Source: Ichthyophis bannanicus
Lineage: Eukaryota; Chordata; Amphibia; Gymnophiona; Ichthyophiidae
Direction: 5' to 3'
NCBI GenBank assembly: GCA_033557465.1
Contig: CM066039.1
Span: 49,629,788 to 49,693,787, forward strand
Length of the DNA: 64,000 bases
This document shows positions 1 through 10,510 of this stretch, in pieces. The first letter of the stretch is position 1; each line of letters begins with the position of its first letter. The notes below the pieces were generated by a model, which saw only the letters and a list, made by a program, of their open reading frames with translations, did not search any database and had not been told where the DNA came from. Made by a program: the position numbers and the translations under genes.

Positions 1-8
1 ATAATAAA

Positions 9-2661
9 ATGAGGAAAATAGTAAAGAAAAAACTAAAAGGAGCAGTTGCAAAGGTTAAAGACTTACATCAAGCTTGGCTGTTGTTTAAAAATACTATTTT
101 GGAAGTCCAGACCAGCTGTATTCCATGCTTTAAGACTTGTGGAAGGAAGTCCAAAAAACTGCCAGCATGGTTTAAAGGTGAGGTCAGAGAGGCTGTTGCG
201 AAAAAAGCATCTTTCAGGAAATGGAAAAAAGAGCCAAATGATGAAAACGGGAAACAGCACAAGCATTGGCAAGTTAAATGCAAGGCATTGATAAAGCAGG
301 CAAAGAGAGAATTTGAGAAGAAGCTTGCTGTGGAAGCAAAAATGAGTAATAAAGACTTTTTCAAGTACATTTGTAGCAAAAAACCTGTGAGAGAGTCAGT
401 TGGACCATTAGATGATAGAGGGGTAAAAGGGGCAGTAAGAGGGGACAAGGCCATAGCAGAGAGACTGAATGAATTCTTTGCTTCTATCTTTGCTGAGGAA
501 GATGTAGGGATGTTACCCATGACTGAAGTGGTATTTAAAGGTGCAGAAGAATTGAAAGAAATATTGATACACCGGGAAGATGTATTACAACTATTTGATA
601 AACTGAAGAGTAGCTAATCACCTGGACCAGATGGTATGCATCCAAGGGTGTTAAAAGAACTGAAATATGAGATTGCAGACCTACTATTAGTAATCTGTGA
701 GCTATCATTAAAATCATCTGTAATACCTGAAGACCGGAGGATCACCAATGTAATGCAAATTTTTAAAAAGGGTTCCAGGGGTGATCCGGGAAACTACAGA
801 CCAGTGAGCCTGACATCAGTACTGGAAAAAATGGTAGAAACTACATAAAGAACAAAATTACTGATCATGAAGATAGTCATGGCTTAATGGGAGACAGCCA
901 GCATGGTTTTAGACAAGGAAGACCTAGGGGTCTGTTTACTAAACGGCGCACTTGTACGGGGCGCACATGAGCGCTCTAAAAGATGTATTTAAGTGCTCTT
1001 AAGCGCCCCGTACGAGTGCGCGGCACATTAACGGGTCCCGCAAGCGTGCGCCGACAACGCGCACATTTGCGGGGCGGTAATGTGCGAAAGAGGCGTGCCA
1101 AGGCGAAATGAGGGCGGAGGAAGGCCCCCTAGGGGCGGAGAGACGGGGTCAGTGGGCGGAATGTGGGAGGGGAGAGACTCGCCGCACAGGAGCGTGCCCG
1201 AATCTGCAAAGAAATTTACCGCCAGTGAAACACTCGCGTTAGAGGTGCTGTGCCGGGAAAAGAAACCGTTTCCGTCAGCAATGTGCAGCACAATAGTGGA
1301 AGCCCAAAAACCGTGAGCAGTGTGATCTATGTGCACAGATCAAACGCCGTAATGTCACAGGGCACTAACCACACGGGCGCCGCGCACCTTAGCGCATCTG
1401 TCAATCACAGCTTCTGTTCTTCACGACGGAACGCCCACTCCTTATACGGCACCCGCTCGGTACCGCGGACCGCACAACACCGGCCTTTTAGTAAACAGAC
1501 CCCCTAGTCTTACTAATCTGTTATGTTTTTTTGAAGGTGTGAATAAACAAGTAGACAAAGGTGAGTCAGTAGATATAGTGTATCTGGACTTTCAGAAAGC
1601 CTTTGACAAGGTCCCTCATCATAGACTTTTGGCAAAATTAAAAAGTCATGGGGTAGGAGGCAATGTACTATTGTGGATCAGGAACTGGTTAAAAGATAGA
1701 AAGCAGAGGGTAGGGCTAAATGGCCAATTTTCCCAATAGAGAAAGGTGAATAGTGGAGTACCCCAGGGATCTGTGCTGGGTCCGCTGCTTTTTGACATAT
1801 TCATAAATGACATGAAAATAGGAATAACGAATGAGGTTATCAAATTTGCAGATGACACAAAACTATTTAAAGTTGTTAAAACCCATGAGGATTGTGGAAA
1901 ATTGCAAGAGGATCTTGATAAATTGGAAGACTGGGCATCCAAATGGCAGATGAAATGTAATGTGGACAAGTGCAAAGTTATGCACCTAGGAAAGAAAAAC
2001 GCAAACTGTGGTTACACCATGCAAGTTTACACATTAGGAACCACCACCTAGGAAAAAGATTAAGGTGTCATCGTCAATAACATGTTAAAACCCTTCACTC
2101 AGTGTGCAGTGGCGGCCAAGAGAGCAAATAGCATGCTAGGTATCATAAGGAAAAGAATGGAAAATAAAACAAAGAATATTATAATGCCTCTGCATCATTC
2201 CATGGTGCGACCGCACCTTGAGTATTGTATACAATTCTGGTCGTCGTATCTTAGAAAGGATATAGCGTTATTAGAAAAGGTACAGAGAAGAGCCACCAAA
2301 ATGGTAAAGGGGATGGAGGGATACCCCAATGAAGAGAGGCTAAAAAGGTTAGGGCTCTTCAACCTGGAAAAGAGACGGCTGAGGGGAGATATGATAGAGG
2401 TCTATAAATTTAATGAATGGAGTGGAATGGGTAAACATAAATCGATTGTTTACATCATCAGAATATAGAAAGACTAGGGGACATGCAATGAATCTACAGG
2501 GTAAACTACTTAAGACTAATAAGAGAAAATATTTTGTCACTCAACATGTAATCAAACTCTGCTATTTGTTACCGGAGGATGTAGTAAAAACTGTTAGTGT
2601 AGCTGAGTTTAAAAAAGGTGTGGACAAGTTCCTAGAGGAAAGGTCCATAAATCATTATTAA
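9..2661 (+). pseudogene. Broken CR1-A ORF2p (linker, RT and C-terminal region)
   Basis: This is a remnant of a CR1 ORF2 protein, which nicks target DNA and reverse-transcribes its own RNA in the nucleus. Residues 1-202 (9-617) are the basic linker. A TAA at 615-617 interrupts the frame immediately before the SPGPDG-type start of the RT domain, which continues to 848, where a 1-bp loss relative to the copy at 49090 shifts the frame. After the MITE, 1539-1739 carries RT motif A (YLDFQKAFDKV). An in-frame TAG (1737-1739) precedes 1746-2051, which has SGVPQGSVLGPLLF and FADDTKLF. Two more stops lie between 2049 and 2081. The C-terminal part (HLEYC, RRATKMVKG, RLGLFNLEKRR) fills 2082-2468, and a frameshift near 2410 moves the end to 2413-2661. 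All motifs are recognisable but the gene cannot be functional. Confidence 0.88.
927..1503. mobile_element. Harbinger-like MITE inside CR1-A
   Basis: A GC-rich, non-coding 577-bp insertion. It is bounded by inverted repeats reading GGGGTCTGTTTACTAAA from each end (927-943 and, inverted, 1487-1503) and flanked by the trinucleotide CTA (924-926 and 1504-1506). The uninterrupted CR1-A copy at 49180-49195 gives the empty site, and removing the insert plus one CTA restores its length. A 3-bp duplication and G-rich TIRs containing TTTACTAAA suggest PIF/Harbinger. That superfamily call is inference, because no transposase is present. The reading frames seen on both strands inside it look spurious. 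Confidence 0.75.
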
Positions 2662-2813
2662 AAGGGACCCGGGATATCACTGCTTGAGCCAATACAAGCA
2701 TTGGGGAAACTGCTAGGTACTTATGACCTAGATTGGCCACTGTTGGAAACAGGATACTGGGCTTGATGGACCTTGGTCTTACCTAGCATGGCATATCTTA
2801 TGTTCTTATGTTC

Positions 2814-3289
2814 CTAATGTATGCCTGATGAGGACAAACAACTGCACCTGAAAGTGAATATGGCACCTCCTTTCCTTTGAGAGGTTTTTTCACCTATAAA
2901 GCTACAATTATTCCAGTGGTGGGTGGGTGTTGGGAAGGGAGGGAGGGAAAAAGACTTATTAAAAACTGGCTGCTACACGGTAACCTGTCCTGTGCTTCTA
3001 AGGTAATCTGTGACCAATTTCCAGGGGGAGTCCCAGAGCCCTTGCTTGGATAGAGGGAGTCTTGGAGTCTAAATTTAACCAGAAAGCTCTCTTCTGTGTT
3101 TTAAATTTAAACTGAAAGCTCTTTGCTGCTACTAGGCCCTGACTGATTTAACAAATACACTGGGTTCACAGATTAATCAGCTTTAATCTAAAGAATTCCT
3201 TTTTCCCCAAGATTTAGAAAAATTCCCAGAAGTAAATACAATTGCAGATCTCTCTCCAGAAGTAGCAGTCCCCTTTTGTAGTCCTTCAA
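2814..3289. other. Unassigned spacer
   Basis: Sequence between the CR1-A tail and a reversed CR1-A scrap. It contains a short G-rich patch (2920-2950). No coding region, RNA gene or recognised repeat was found. Confidence 0.5.
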
Positions 3290-3430
3290 GACTCTATACC
3301 GTTTCTAGTTCTGCTATATCCTTTTTAAGATACGGCAACCAGAATTGCACATAATATTCAAGGTGCAGTCGCAGCATGGAACAACATAGAGGCTTTATAA
3401 GATCCTTCGTTTTATTCTCCATTCCTGTGT
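3290..3430 (-). mobile_element. CR1-A fragment (antisense)
   Basis: The reverse complement matches the CR1-A segment at about 49788-49915, which encodes ENKTKDI...RPHLEYC..FWSPYLKKD. Only about 140 bp remains, with several substitutions. It is separate from, and opposite in orientation to, the copy ending at 2813. Confidence 0.75.
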
Positions 3431-3555
3431 GTATCTGGCTGATTTTTTAAATTACCAAAGCAACAAAAAACCTCACAATGTTTTGCTAGTATATGTGCCA
3501 GAATTTTGTGAACTGTTCATTCATGTGAGGAATTAGAGCTGCTAACTCTTTGTTG

Positions 3556-6500
3556 TTAAGTGCCGTCGAGTCGAAGTCGACTAATGGCGACCCTATGGAT
3601 AGCTATCCTAAATTGTATTCGGTCTTCAGTCAGGCGGCTCATTGTTGACAGACTGGTACCCGTAGCTGCTGTTATTGTATTGATCCATCTCATTGCTGGC
3701 CTTCCTCTTTTGCGTTGACCTTCTATTTTGCCAAGCATGATGTCTTTCTCTAGTGATCTCTCTCTTCGCATGATGTGCCCAAAGTATGAAAGTTGAAGTC
3801 TTGTCATCTGAGCTTCTAAAGAAAGTTTAGGTTTGATCTCCTCTAGTACCGACTGGTTTGTTCTTCGGGCAGTCCAGGGTATACACAGTATTCGCCACCA
3901 GCACCATAATTCAAAGGCATCAATTTTCTTCCTGTCTGTCTTTTTCACTGTCCAGCTTTCACATCCATATGATGCTATTGAAAATACCATGGCTTGAACA
4001 ATTCGAATCTTTGTATGGAAAGAGACATCTCTGCCCTTGAGAATCTTATCTAAGTCTTTCATAGCCATTCTGCCAAGAGCAATGCGTCGTCTGATTTCTT
4101 GACTGCTTGTTGCTTCTTTATTGATAGTTGAACGAAATAGGTTAAAGTTGTTCATGATTTCAATTTCTTCTCCTTCAACGATGAACCTGTTGATTATGCC
4201 AGTTGTCATGATCTTTGTCTTCTTTACATTAATGTGCAGGCCCATTTTGAGAATATGTTCTTTGATTGTGAGAAGCAAATGTTTCAGATCATCTTCACTT
4301 TCAGCCAGTAATGTGGTATCATCAGCATAGCGAAAGTTGTTGATGAATCTTCCAGCAATCTTCACACCTCTGTTGTCTTCATACAATCCTGCTTCTCTGA
4401 TGATTTGTTCTGCATATAAATAAACAGCTAGGGGGAAAGTATGCAGCCTTGTAGTGCACCATTGCTTATTATAAACCATTCTGTTTCTCCTTGTTCCGTT
4501 CGAACTATTGCTTCTTGATCAATGTACAGATTGTGCAAGAGTACAATCAGGTGTTCTGGTATACCCATGCTTCTTAATGTGGCCCAGAGTTTCTCATGGT
4601 TACACAGTCAAAAGCCTTGCTGTAGTAGATAAAGCACAAATAGATATCCTTTTGTTATTCTTTAGTCTTTTCAAGGATCCATCTCACATCCGCAATGATG
4701 TCTCTCATTCCTCTCCCTTTCCTGAACCCTGCTTGCACTTCAGGTAGTTCTTGTTCCAGGTATGGTTGTAGTCTCTTTTGAATAATCTTCAGTAGAATCT
4801 TGCTGGCATGTGGGATCAGAGCAATTGTACGATAATTTCCACAGTCAGTTGGATCACCTTTCTTTAGTATTGGTATAAACACAGATCTTTTTCAGTCAGT
4901 TGGCCATGATGTTGTCTTCCATATTTGTTGGCAGAGTCTTCTAGTAGATTAACAGCTGCATCAGATTGCTGTAATACTTCTATGGGAATGCTATCAATGC
5001 CTGGTGCTTTGTTCTTTGATAAGGCTTTCAATGCTGCTTCAACTTCTTTCATCACCAATGGTTCCCGATCATAAGGTGCAGGTTGAAACGGCTGTTGGTC
5101 CACTTGATCTTTATCATATAAAAACTCTGTATATTCCTTCCACCCTTTCTTGATCTTCTCAGCACCATTCAACTCAGAACCCTGAGCATCTTGTAACATT
5201 CCAATTCGAGGCTGGAACTTTTTCTTTAACTCTCATAGCTTTAGGAAAAGCGATCTTGTTCTTCCTCTAATAGTTTCTGCTTCTATTTCCTTGCATGCAT
5301 CATTGTAGTACTTTTCCTTGTCCTGTCTTGCTGCACGTTGGAAATCTCTGTTGAGTTCTGTGATTGTCTTTCTTTCTCCTCTGGCTTTAGCTTCTCTGCG
5401 TTTCTGGGCAATTTTCAGAGTTTCTTCCGTCATCCAATTTGGCCGTTTTTGCTTTTTCACCTTTTGTAGAGACTTCTCGCTTTCTTCCAACACAGCCTTC
5501 TTGATATCATTCCATAACTCTTCTGGAGCTCTGGCATTTGTATCTAAAGCAGCAAATCGATTTTGCAGGCAGTCTTTAAATTTCAGTGGTATATTCTCAA
5601 GGTCATATTTTGCTGCATTCATGAGTGGTTTGCTCTTTTTCAACTTTAGCTTGAGTTTGCATACTAGTAGTTGATGATCTGTACCACAGTCAGCTCCAGG
5701 TTTTGTCTTTGTTGAAATTATAGAGCTTTTCCATCGTTGACTTCCACAGATGTAGTCAATTTGATTTTTATACAATCCATTGGGTGAAGTCCATGTGTAC
5801 AGTCGCCGTTTGTGTTGCTGGAAGAAGGTATTTGAGATGAATAGATCGTTGGTCTTGCAGAATTCTATCAGTCTTTCTCCAGCTTCATTTCTGTTGCCAA
5901 GTCCATATTTTCCAACTACTTTGCCTTATTCTTTGTTGCCAACTTTTGCGTTCCACTCACCCATGACTATCAGGATATCCTGTTTGCATGTTATGTCAAT
6001 TTCAGCTTGTACTTGTTCATAGAACTCTTCAATTTCATTCTCTTCTGCAGCTGTTGTTGGGGCATATACTTGAATTATAGTTGTGTTGATAGGCATTCCT
6101 CGTAGATGAATAGAGATTAAGCGTTCGCTGACTGCATTGTATTTCATTACAGTTCTTGCAACTTTCTTCTTTATTATAAATGCAACACCATTTATTCTTT
6201 GTCTTTCATTTCCAGCATAGTAGACCATGTGATCATCTGATGCAAAGTGCCCGATGCCAGTCCATTTCAGTTCGCTGACACCCAACAGATCAAGTTGTAC
6301 ACATTCCATTTCATTCTTGACCACCTCCAACTTCCCTTGGTTCATGCTTTGTATGTTCCATGTTCCAATGTGTAAGACATATTTACAGCTTCTGACTCTC
6401 ATTTCATGCTCAGATACATCAGCAGTCAGACGTCCCGAGGGCTTTGATCCAACCACATCATAAATGCTGGATTTACTCTGAAAAGTCTTCAGCTCTTCCC

Positions 6501-6741
6501 CAGTAGCTAGTTGAGTGCCTTCCGACATGGCGGTCTCATCTTCCAGCACTATAGAACAATTTGTTTTGTTGTAACTATCCATTGGGTTTTCATGGCAAGA
6601 TACAGAAGTAGATTGCCAGGCCCTTCTTCCGCGCAGTTTATGTTTGGTGTTGTTGCCGTTGTCACAGCAATGTGATCCTCCGCCGTCAACACTATCCCAT
6701 TCTGCTGCTGCCCAGATGGGTGGTTTATCTTGGTCTGGCAC
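3556..6741 (-). pseudogene. Degraded BovB endonuclease-reverse transcriptase ORF
   Basis: The sense frame opens at 6741. Residues 121-271 form the APE endonuclease, with TWNI at 127-130, SELKW at 156-160, VYAP at 225-228 and GEWNAKVG at 261-268. The usual GDFNAKVG has lost its catalytic Asp to Glu. A TAA at 5928-5926 breaks the frame, which otherwise continues directly through 5775-5233 (IDYICGSQRW, GTDHQLL). Further stops or frameshifts separate 5199-4864 (linker and SKNKAPGIDSIPIE, start of RT), 4882-4655 (NYRTIALI, QAGFRKGRG) and 4479-3556 (RYADDTTLLAES, GCESWTVKK, AFELWCWWRILCIPWTARRTNQS, FGHIMRR). The region 4655-4480, which should hold RT motif A and the QG motif, is scrambled. The protein is unmistakably BovB but dead. 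Confidence 0.9.
6560..6625 (-). repeat. BovB 5' segment shared with the tRNA-SINEs
   Basis: On the + strand this stretch reads GGTTTTCATGGCAAGATAC followed by AGAAGTAGATTGCCAGGCCC, then CTTC. Nearly the same words occur in the same relative orientation in the SINEs at 40939-41142 and 50868-51078. It sits in the upstream part of the BovB frame (about residues 41-57), before the endonuclease. Either the SINE body was built from a BovB 5' segment or this BovB leader captured SINE sequence. Confidence 0.6.
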
Positions 6742-6850
6742 CTCAGCTGAGACCTACCCATCTTGGGAGACCCTGCCAGTAGTTAAACTACCGATAGTTT
6801 AGTTCACTGATGCACACAAGCCCTCACAGCACGACAAGCTGCAAACCAAG

Positions 6851-7004
6851 TAACTTTTTAGTTTGATATATTTGATGACTCCATTTTAAATAACAGAAAT
6901 GTTCAAAGAAAAGATGGTGCATGAACTCAGAGATTATTAATGCCTCTTTCATTGAAGGGGTGTTTCCTTTGGAATTAACGAAAAAAAAATTTATCCTTTG
7001 CTAA
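6851..7004. other. AT-rich unassigned gap
   Basis: AT-rich sequence between the BovB leader and the L2 relic, with a short A-run near 6981-6990. Nothing else was recognised. Confidence 0.4.
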
Positions 7005-8125
7005 AAAATTAGACCTTGGATCCTTCGAACTTGGCCAGTTATTGCCCTATATCTAATATCAAGAAGGCTATTCTGACTCAGCTCATGGATTTCTTGGATA
7101 ATTTTGTTAGTTTGAGTCAATTTCAATGTACATTTTGCCGAGGGTGCTGTACAGAAATGTTACTTGTGTCTGTATTTGGTTCATTGTTTCATGATAGTGA
7201 TGGTGATGGTGGAGTTGCAGTTGTCATGGATGTTGCAGCGGCTTTTGACATTCTTACCCATGACTGCCTTGGGCAATGCAGAACATAGTCTTTATGTGGT
7301 TTGCTTCTTTCCTGTCTGGGAGATTACAATAAGTGCAGGTGGTGAACAAATGTTCAACATGAAAATCTCTTGTGATGGGGTTTCTGCAGGAGTTAATGCT
7401 ATCAGCTGCTTTGTTTGATCTTTGCCTTGAGCACCTGGGATCATTGCTTCATTCACTGGGGATCAAATATATATTTTATGCAGAGGACATTCAATTGCTT
7501 TTTCAAATCCAGATGAATGCTTCCTCTGTGCAGAATAATATTGCCAGCTGCACATCTATGGTTCAAAAATGACTTGCCCAAAATAAATGGCTTTGAATCT
7601 TACCAAAACAGAGGTCTTTTTGGGTAAGTCGATCAATCATGCCCAATGTTAGTTAGCTGCAAACAAATCCATATTTCCATCTTGCCAGAATCTAGGAATT
7701 TGTGAGTTGTGCTTGATTCCAATTTGCCATTAAAGAAACAAGTTAAAGCCGTTGCTAAGGTTGCTTTTTACAAACTTAGGACAGTGAGACATATGAAATG
7801 CTTTCTTCCCCAGATGAATTATGACGATGTTTCAATCACTCGTGCTGTCTATCCTACCCTATTGCAACTCTGTATAATTGGTACACTGAATTACTAGAAG
7901 TTAGGTCAAAATGAAGCAGCAAGACTGTCTACTGATTGTGGCCTATCAGTTACTCCATCTATATTGATTACCTCTTATGTGTCTAGTACATTTTAATATT
8001 ATATTAATGATATGTAAGGCCCTGAAAGTGAAGGCCTTCGTTATTTGAAAGACAATATTTGTTCTTTCGACAGCAGATATTGGGCTTCTTCTAGTGCCTC
8101 TGATTAAATATGCCTGTTTAGTGGT
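7005..8125 (+). pseudogene. Decayed L2-clade LINE (RT and C-terminal domain)
   Basis: Three frame pieces line up with the L2 reverse transcriptase order. 7016-7288 contains a DPSNLASYCPISN-like start, a FLDNF..L..FQ segment and a DVAAAFDILTHDCL motif A. 7372-7572 has LDLCLEHLGSLLHSLGIKY-like residues and FYAED in place of YADD. 7709-7897 has LDSNLPLKKQVKAVAKVAFYKLR, the post-RT segment. Beyond 7900 the sequence still shows an NEAARL..-type trace and a final YKALK-like segment to about 8125. It has frameshifts, stops and a mutated active site. It is much older than the L2-C copies. Confidence 0.8.
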
Positions 8126-8416
8126 GCCTCCTGACTAAGCCTTTTCTCTTGCTGTACCCAGGTTATAAAAATATAGAAAACAGATAAAGACCCCCCTCGT
8201 CTCCACCACCTCCACTGGAAGGCCTTTCCATACATCCACCACTCTGTCTGCAAAGAAATATTTCCTTAGATTACTTTTGAGTCCATCCCCTTTCACCTTT
8301 GTCTCATAGTTCCAGAGTTTTATTGTTGAGAAAGGCCTGTCACCTGTGCATTTATGCTATAGAGGTATTTAATTGTCTGTATTATAGCTCCCCTCTCCTG
8401 CCTTTCTTCCAAAGTA

Positions 8417-8887
8417 TATCTGTACAAGATTAAACACGGTCTTCACGGAGTATAGTAGAATCACACTATATTGGAAGTTACTCCATACAAACAGTAATCA
8501 ATGTTTTGAAAGGAATCAGGTTGTGGAGAAACTGGACTACTAAAATACCATAGGAAATTACTCCTTTTCTTATTCTATTTTTATACTCCCAACAAAAAGT
8601 CTCAGACCAAACAGCGCTACAAACAGATGATGTGTCAAATAAACATCAGCGCTTCAAGCGCTGATGATGTGTCAAATAAACATTTTGCTTGAAGCGCTGA
8701 TGTTTATTTGACACATCATCTGTTTGTAGCGCTGTTTGGTCTGAGACTTTTTGTTGGGAGTAGAAAAATAGAACAATAAGAAAAGGAGTAATTTCCTATG
8801 ATATTTTAGTAGTCCAATTTCTCCACAACCTGATTCCTTTCAAAACATTGATTACTGTTTGTATGGAGTAACTTCTAATATAGTGTG
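8417..8887. mobile_element. Palindrome-bearing insertion with 14-bp target duplication
   Basis: The 14-mer TTTCTTCCAAAGTA occurs at 8403-8416 and again at 8888-8901 within otherwise continuous CR1-B sequence, so 8417-8887 is an insertion. About 45 bp of unique sequence (8417-8461) precedes the long inverted repeat. A 14-bp duplication is typical of target-primed (LINE-machinery) insertion, not of DNA transposases. No coding capacity is present. Confidence 0.75.
8462..8887. repeat. Long inverted repeat (about 200-bp arms)
   Basis: Arms 8462-8659 and 8687-8887 are near-perfect reverse complements around a 27-bp spacer. The spacer repeats part of the arm (GATGATGTGTCAAATAAACA). Each arm contains AGCGCTACAAACAGATGATG-type sequence. 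A transcript would fold into a roughly 200-bp hairpin. Confidence 0.9.
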
Positions 8888-9044
8888 TTTCTTCCAAAGT
8901 AGACATATTGAGATCTTTAAGTATGTCCCCATATGCTATATGTCCAAGACCATTGATCATTTTAGTAGCCACTCTTTGGAGCAATCCATCTTGTTTTTAT
9001 CTCTCTGAATATGCGGTCTCTGGAATTGTGCAAAGGGGATAGGT

Positions 9045-9341
9045 AAGTTCAGTATGTCAGATGCAGATTTGAACATCCTTGCTGCAGTGTCATCTAGAAG
9101 TAAGGAGATCCTGGATTCTCTACAAAGAGAAGTGTTCCAGCAACTGGTACTGGAACCCACATGGGAGTGAACCATGGTGGACTAGGTGTTTACGAAAAAA
9201 GAGAATGTTTCTGATATTAGAGTGAATAATCATCTGGCCATCCAGTGATCCCCAGATGGTGTGGTTCAGTATTAGGATATGGATGGACACGGTCCGTTCA
9301 AAAGTGACGGTATTAGACTTCAGGAAAACTAACTTTGTCAA
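9045..9341 (+). pseudogene. CR1-B endonuclease C-terminal remnant
   Basis: Translation gives a DADLNILAA..SRSKEILDSLQREVFQQLVLEPTW stretch followed by a degraded TMVDLV..NGE.VSDIRV..HLA.SDHQMVWF segment and a VLDF.KTNFV tail. This is the classic end of the CR1 APE endonuclease. Stops interrupt it after EPTWE, within TMVD and around the SDH region. Only the last third of the domain is present, because the 5' side abuts the antisense CR1-B piece ending near 9040. Confidence 0.75.
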
Positions 9342-9411
9342 AATTTATTTATTTAACATTTTTTATATACCACCTTTCAGTTTCTCAAGGCGGTATACCT
9401 TGGGGGAATAC
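9342..9411 (-). mobile_element. L2 3'-tail insertion
   Basis: TTTATTTATTTAACATTTTT followed by ATATACC..CCTTTC...CAAGGCGGTATACC is the antisense of an L2 3' terminus (ACCGCCTTGAG...GGTATATAAA plus A-rich tail). It is a roughly 65-bp, extremely 5'-truncated insertion. Longer versions of similar termini are at 19703 and 33492. Confidence 0.65.
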
Positions 9412-9475
9412 CTTGGCAACTGTGGCAACAACATGGTATATGGACAGCTGAGAATGCTTTATTGGAGAAATTGAT

Positions 9476-10376
9476 ATCTTTTCTTGAATTGGATGGTTAA
9501 TATAGACTTCTGGAGTTCCAATTTTTTTTAAAATGGATCCAATTAAACCATTGTTTTTCTGCAAACAGATAATCTAGATCTAATGATGTTCTGTGTTTAA
9601 ATCTATGCTAGTGGATGCATGGCCTCAGCATACTAACATATGATGGAGGAATATGATTTTCTTCCATGGGGTTGGTGCATATCTGGGAGAAAGATACTGG
9701 TAGTGACCGAGAGTCTGTTGATAGGGCATGACTATGTCCCCGCACTAAACATCTTTCTGTGTTAGCCACTTTTAACCAGTCTACCTATTTTTTATGCATA
9801 GCATGTCTTGGACCTCTGGGAAATTATGGTGGACAGGATTCACCAAGGAGAGAGAACCCAGCACCCATCCACATATGATTTTTTTGTGACCCATTATTTG
9901 TGCTTTTTGATCAGCAGTTTGGGGTTATGTTCTGAACATGTTTTCTTTGGATAAAAAGTTAAGAACTTGTGGTGTTTAAGTGATTGTTAAGTGGCTGTTA
10001 AAGTTTGGGAGAGGACCCTACTGCTGCTTAGAATAGACAATTCAATTTACTAATGGCTCTCACTCTTCAGAAGATTCTCTCTAATTGGAAAAATGGTAGT
10101 GGATTAAAAATTCATTTCTAGAGAAAGAAAGTGTCTTTGGTACAAAACTTTGAGCTACAGACTGCAAAAAGGTGCTGTAAGTTGAAAGAAATACAATTGG
10201 TTTGGCAGTTGCTGGATTAGCATAAATTGACCGTTTCCTGAACTAGTGAAACCCAGTGTAAAGTGAATTATATCATGGGTGTGTTATAGTCTGCCTCCCC
10301 TATAATGCATTGTTGTTACGTTAGAGTATAGTGAAATACAAATAAAGTGTTTCAAGTTAAAAGAAAAGAAGGGGGA
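9476..10376. other. Unassigned 0.9-kb stretch
   Basis: AT-rich sequence without a supported ORF or recognised repeat. It lies between two segments of the CR1-B linker and ends with AAATAAAGTG and an A-rich patch (10340-10372), so it may be an unrecognised insertion. Confidence 0.35.
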
Positions 10377-10510
10377 ATACTTCAATGAGTTGTTGGATGG
10401 GAACTTCTGGGGGATGTAGAAAAGCAGTGGACAAAATTGAAAGAAGGTATTTTAAGGACAAAAAAAAACATTTTTCTAGAAAAGTAAATAAAAATAAGAA
10501 GAAAAGAAGG

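Larger units (their letters stand above)
1..2813 (+). mobile_element. CR1-A LINE copy 1, 5' end outside window
   Basis: Non-LTR retrotransposon of the CR1 clade in sense orientation. It runs from the linker between endonuclease and reverse transcriptase to a CR1-style 3' tail of TTATGTTC-type repeats near 2797-2813, just after a 3'UTR segment (2690-2800) that recurs at 50310-50457, 51468-51573 and 60105-60265. The copy is interrupted by a MITE at 927-1503. Other CR1-A copies in the window (48896, 59707, 40818) show where this one has decayed. The endonuclease domain is not in the window. Confidence 0.9.
3551..6850 (-). mobile_element. RTE-BovB LINE copy 1, near full length
   Basis: An RTE-clade LINE of the BovB type in antisense orientation, about 3.3 kb, close to the usual BovB length of roughly 3.2 kb. 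The sense strand starts near 6850 with a short leader, encodes one endonuclease-RT polyprotein, and ends at 3551 with a GTCGACTCGACGGCACTTAA-like terminus followed by short AAC-type repeats, as is usual for RTE. A second, shorter copy lies at 62291-63625 with the same 3' terminus. BovB is known for patchy, horizontally transferred distribution in vertebrates. Confidence 0.92.
8165..9040 (-). mobile_element. CR1-B LINE fragment, split by a palindromic insertion
   Basis: The reverse complement matches the CR1-B RT C-terminal and 3' region also seen at 37434-37980 (LQRVATKM..GL.H.AYGD.LKDLNM.TLEE). The fragment is cut at 8416/8888 by a 471-bp insertion with a 14-bp target duplication. The right-hand part (8902-9040) continues the CR1-B sequence directly from the left-hand part. 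Confidence 0.8.

Noticed and set aside
4121..4330. + strand ORFs within the BovB region
   Set aside because: Antisense shadows of the BovB reading frame; similar shadows occur at 62830-63039.
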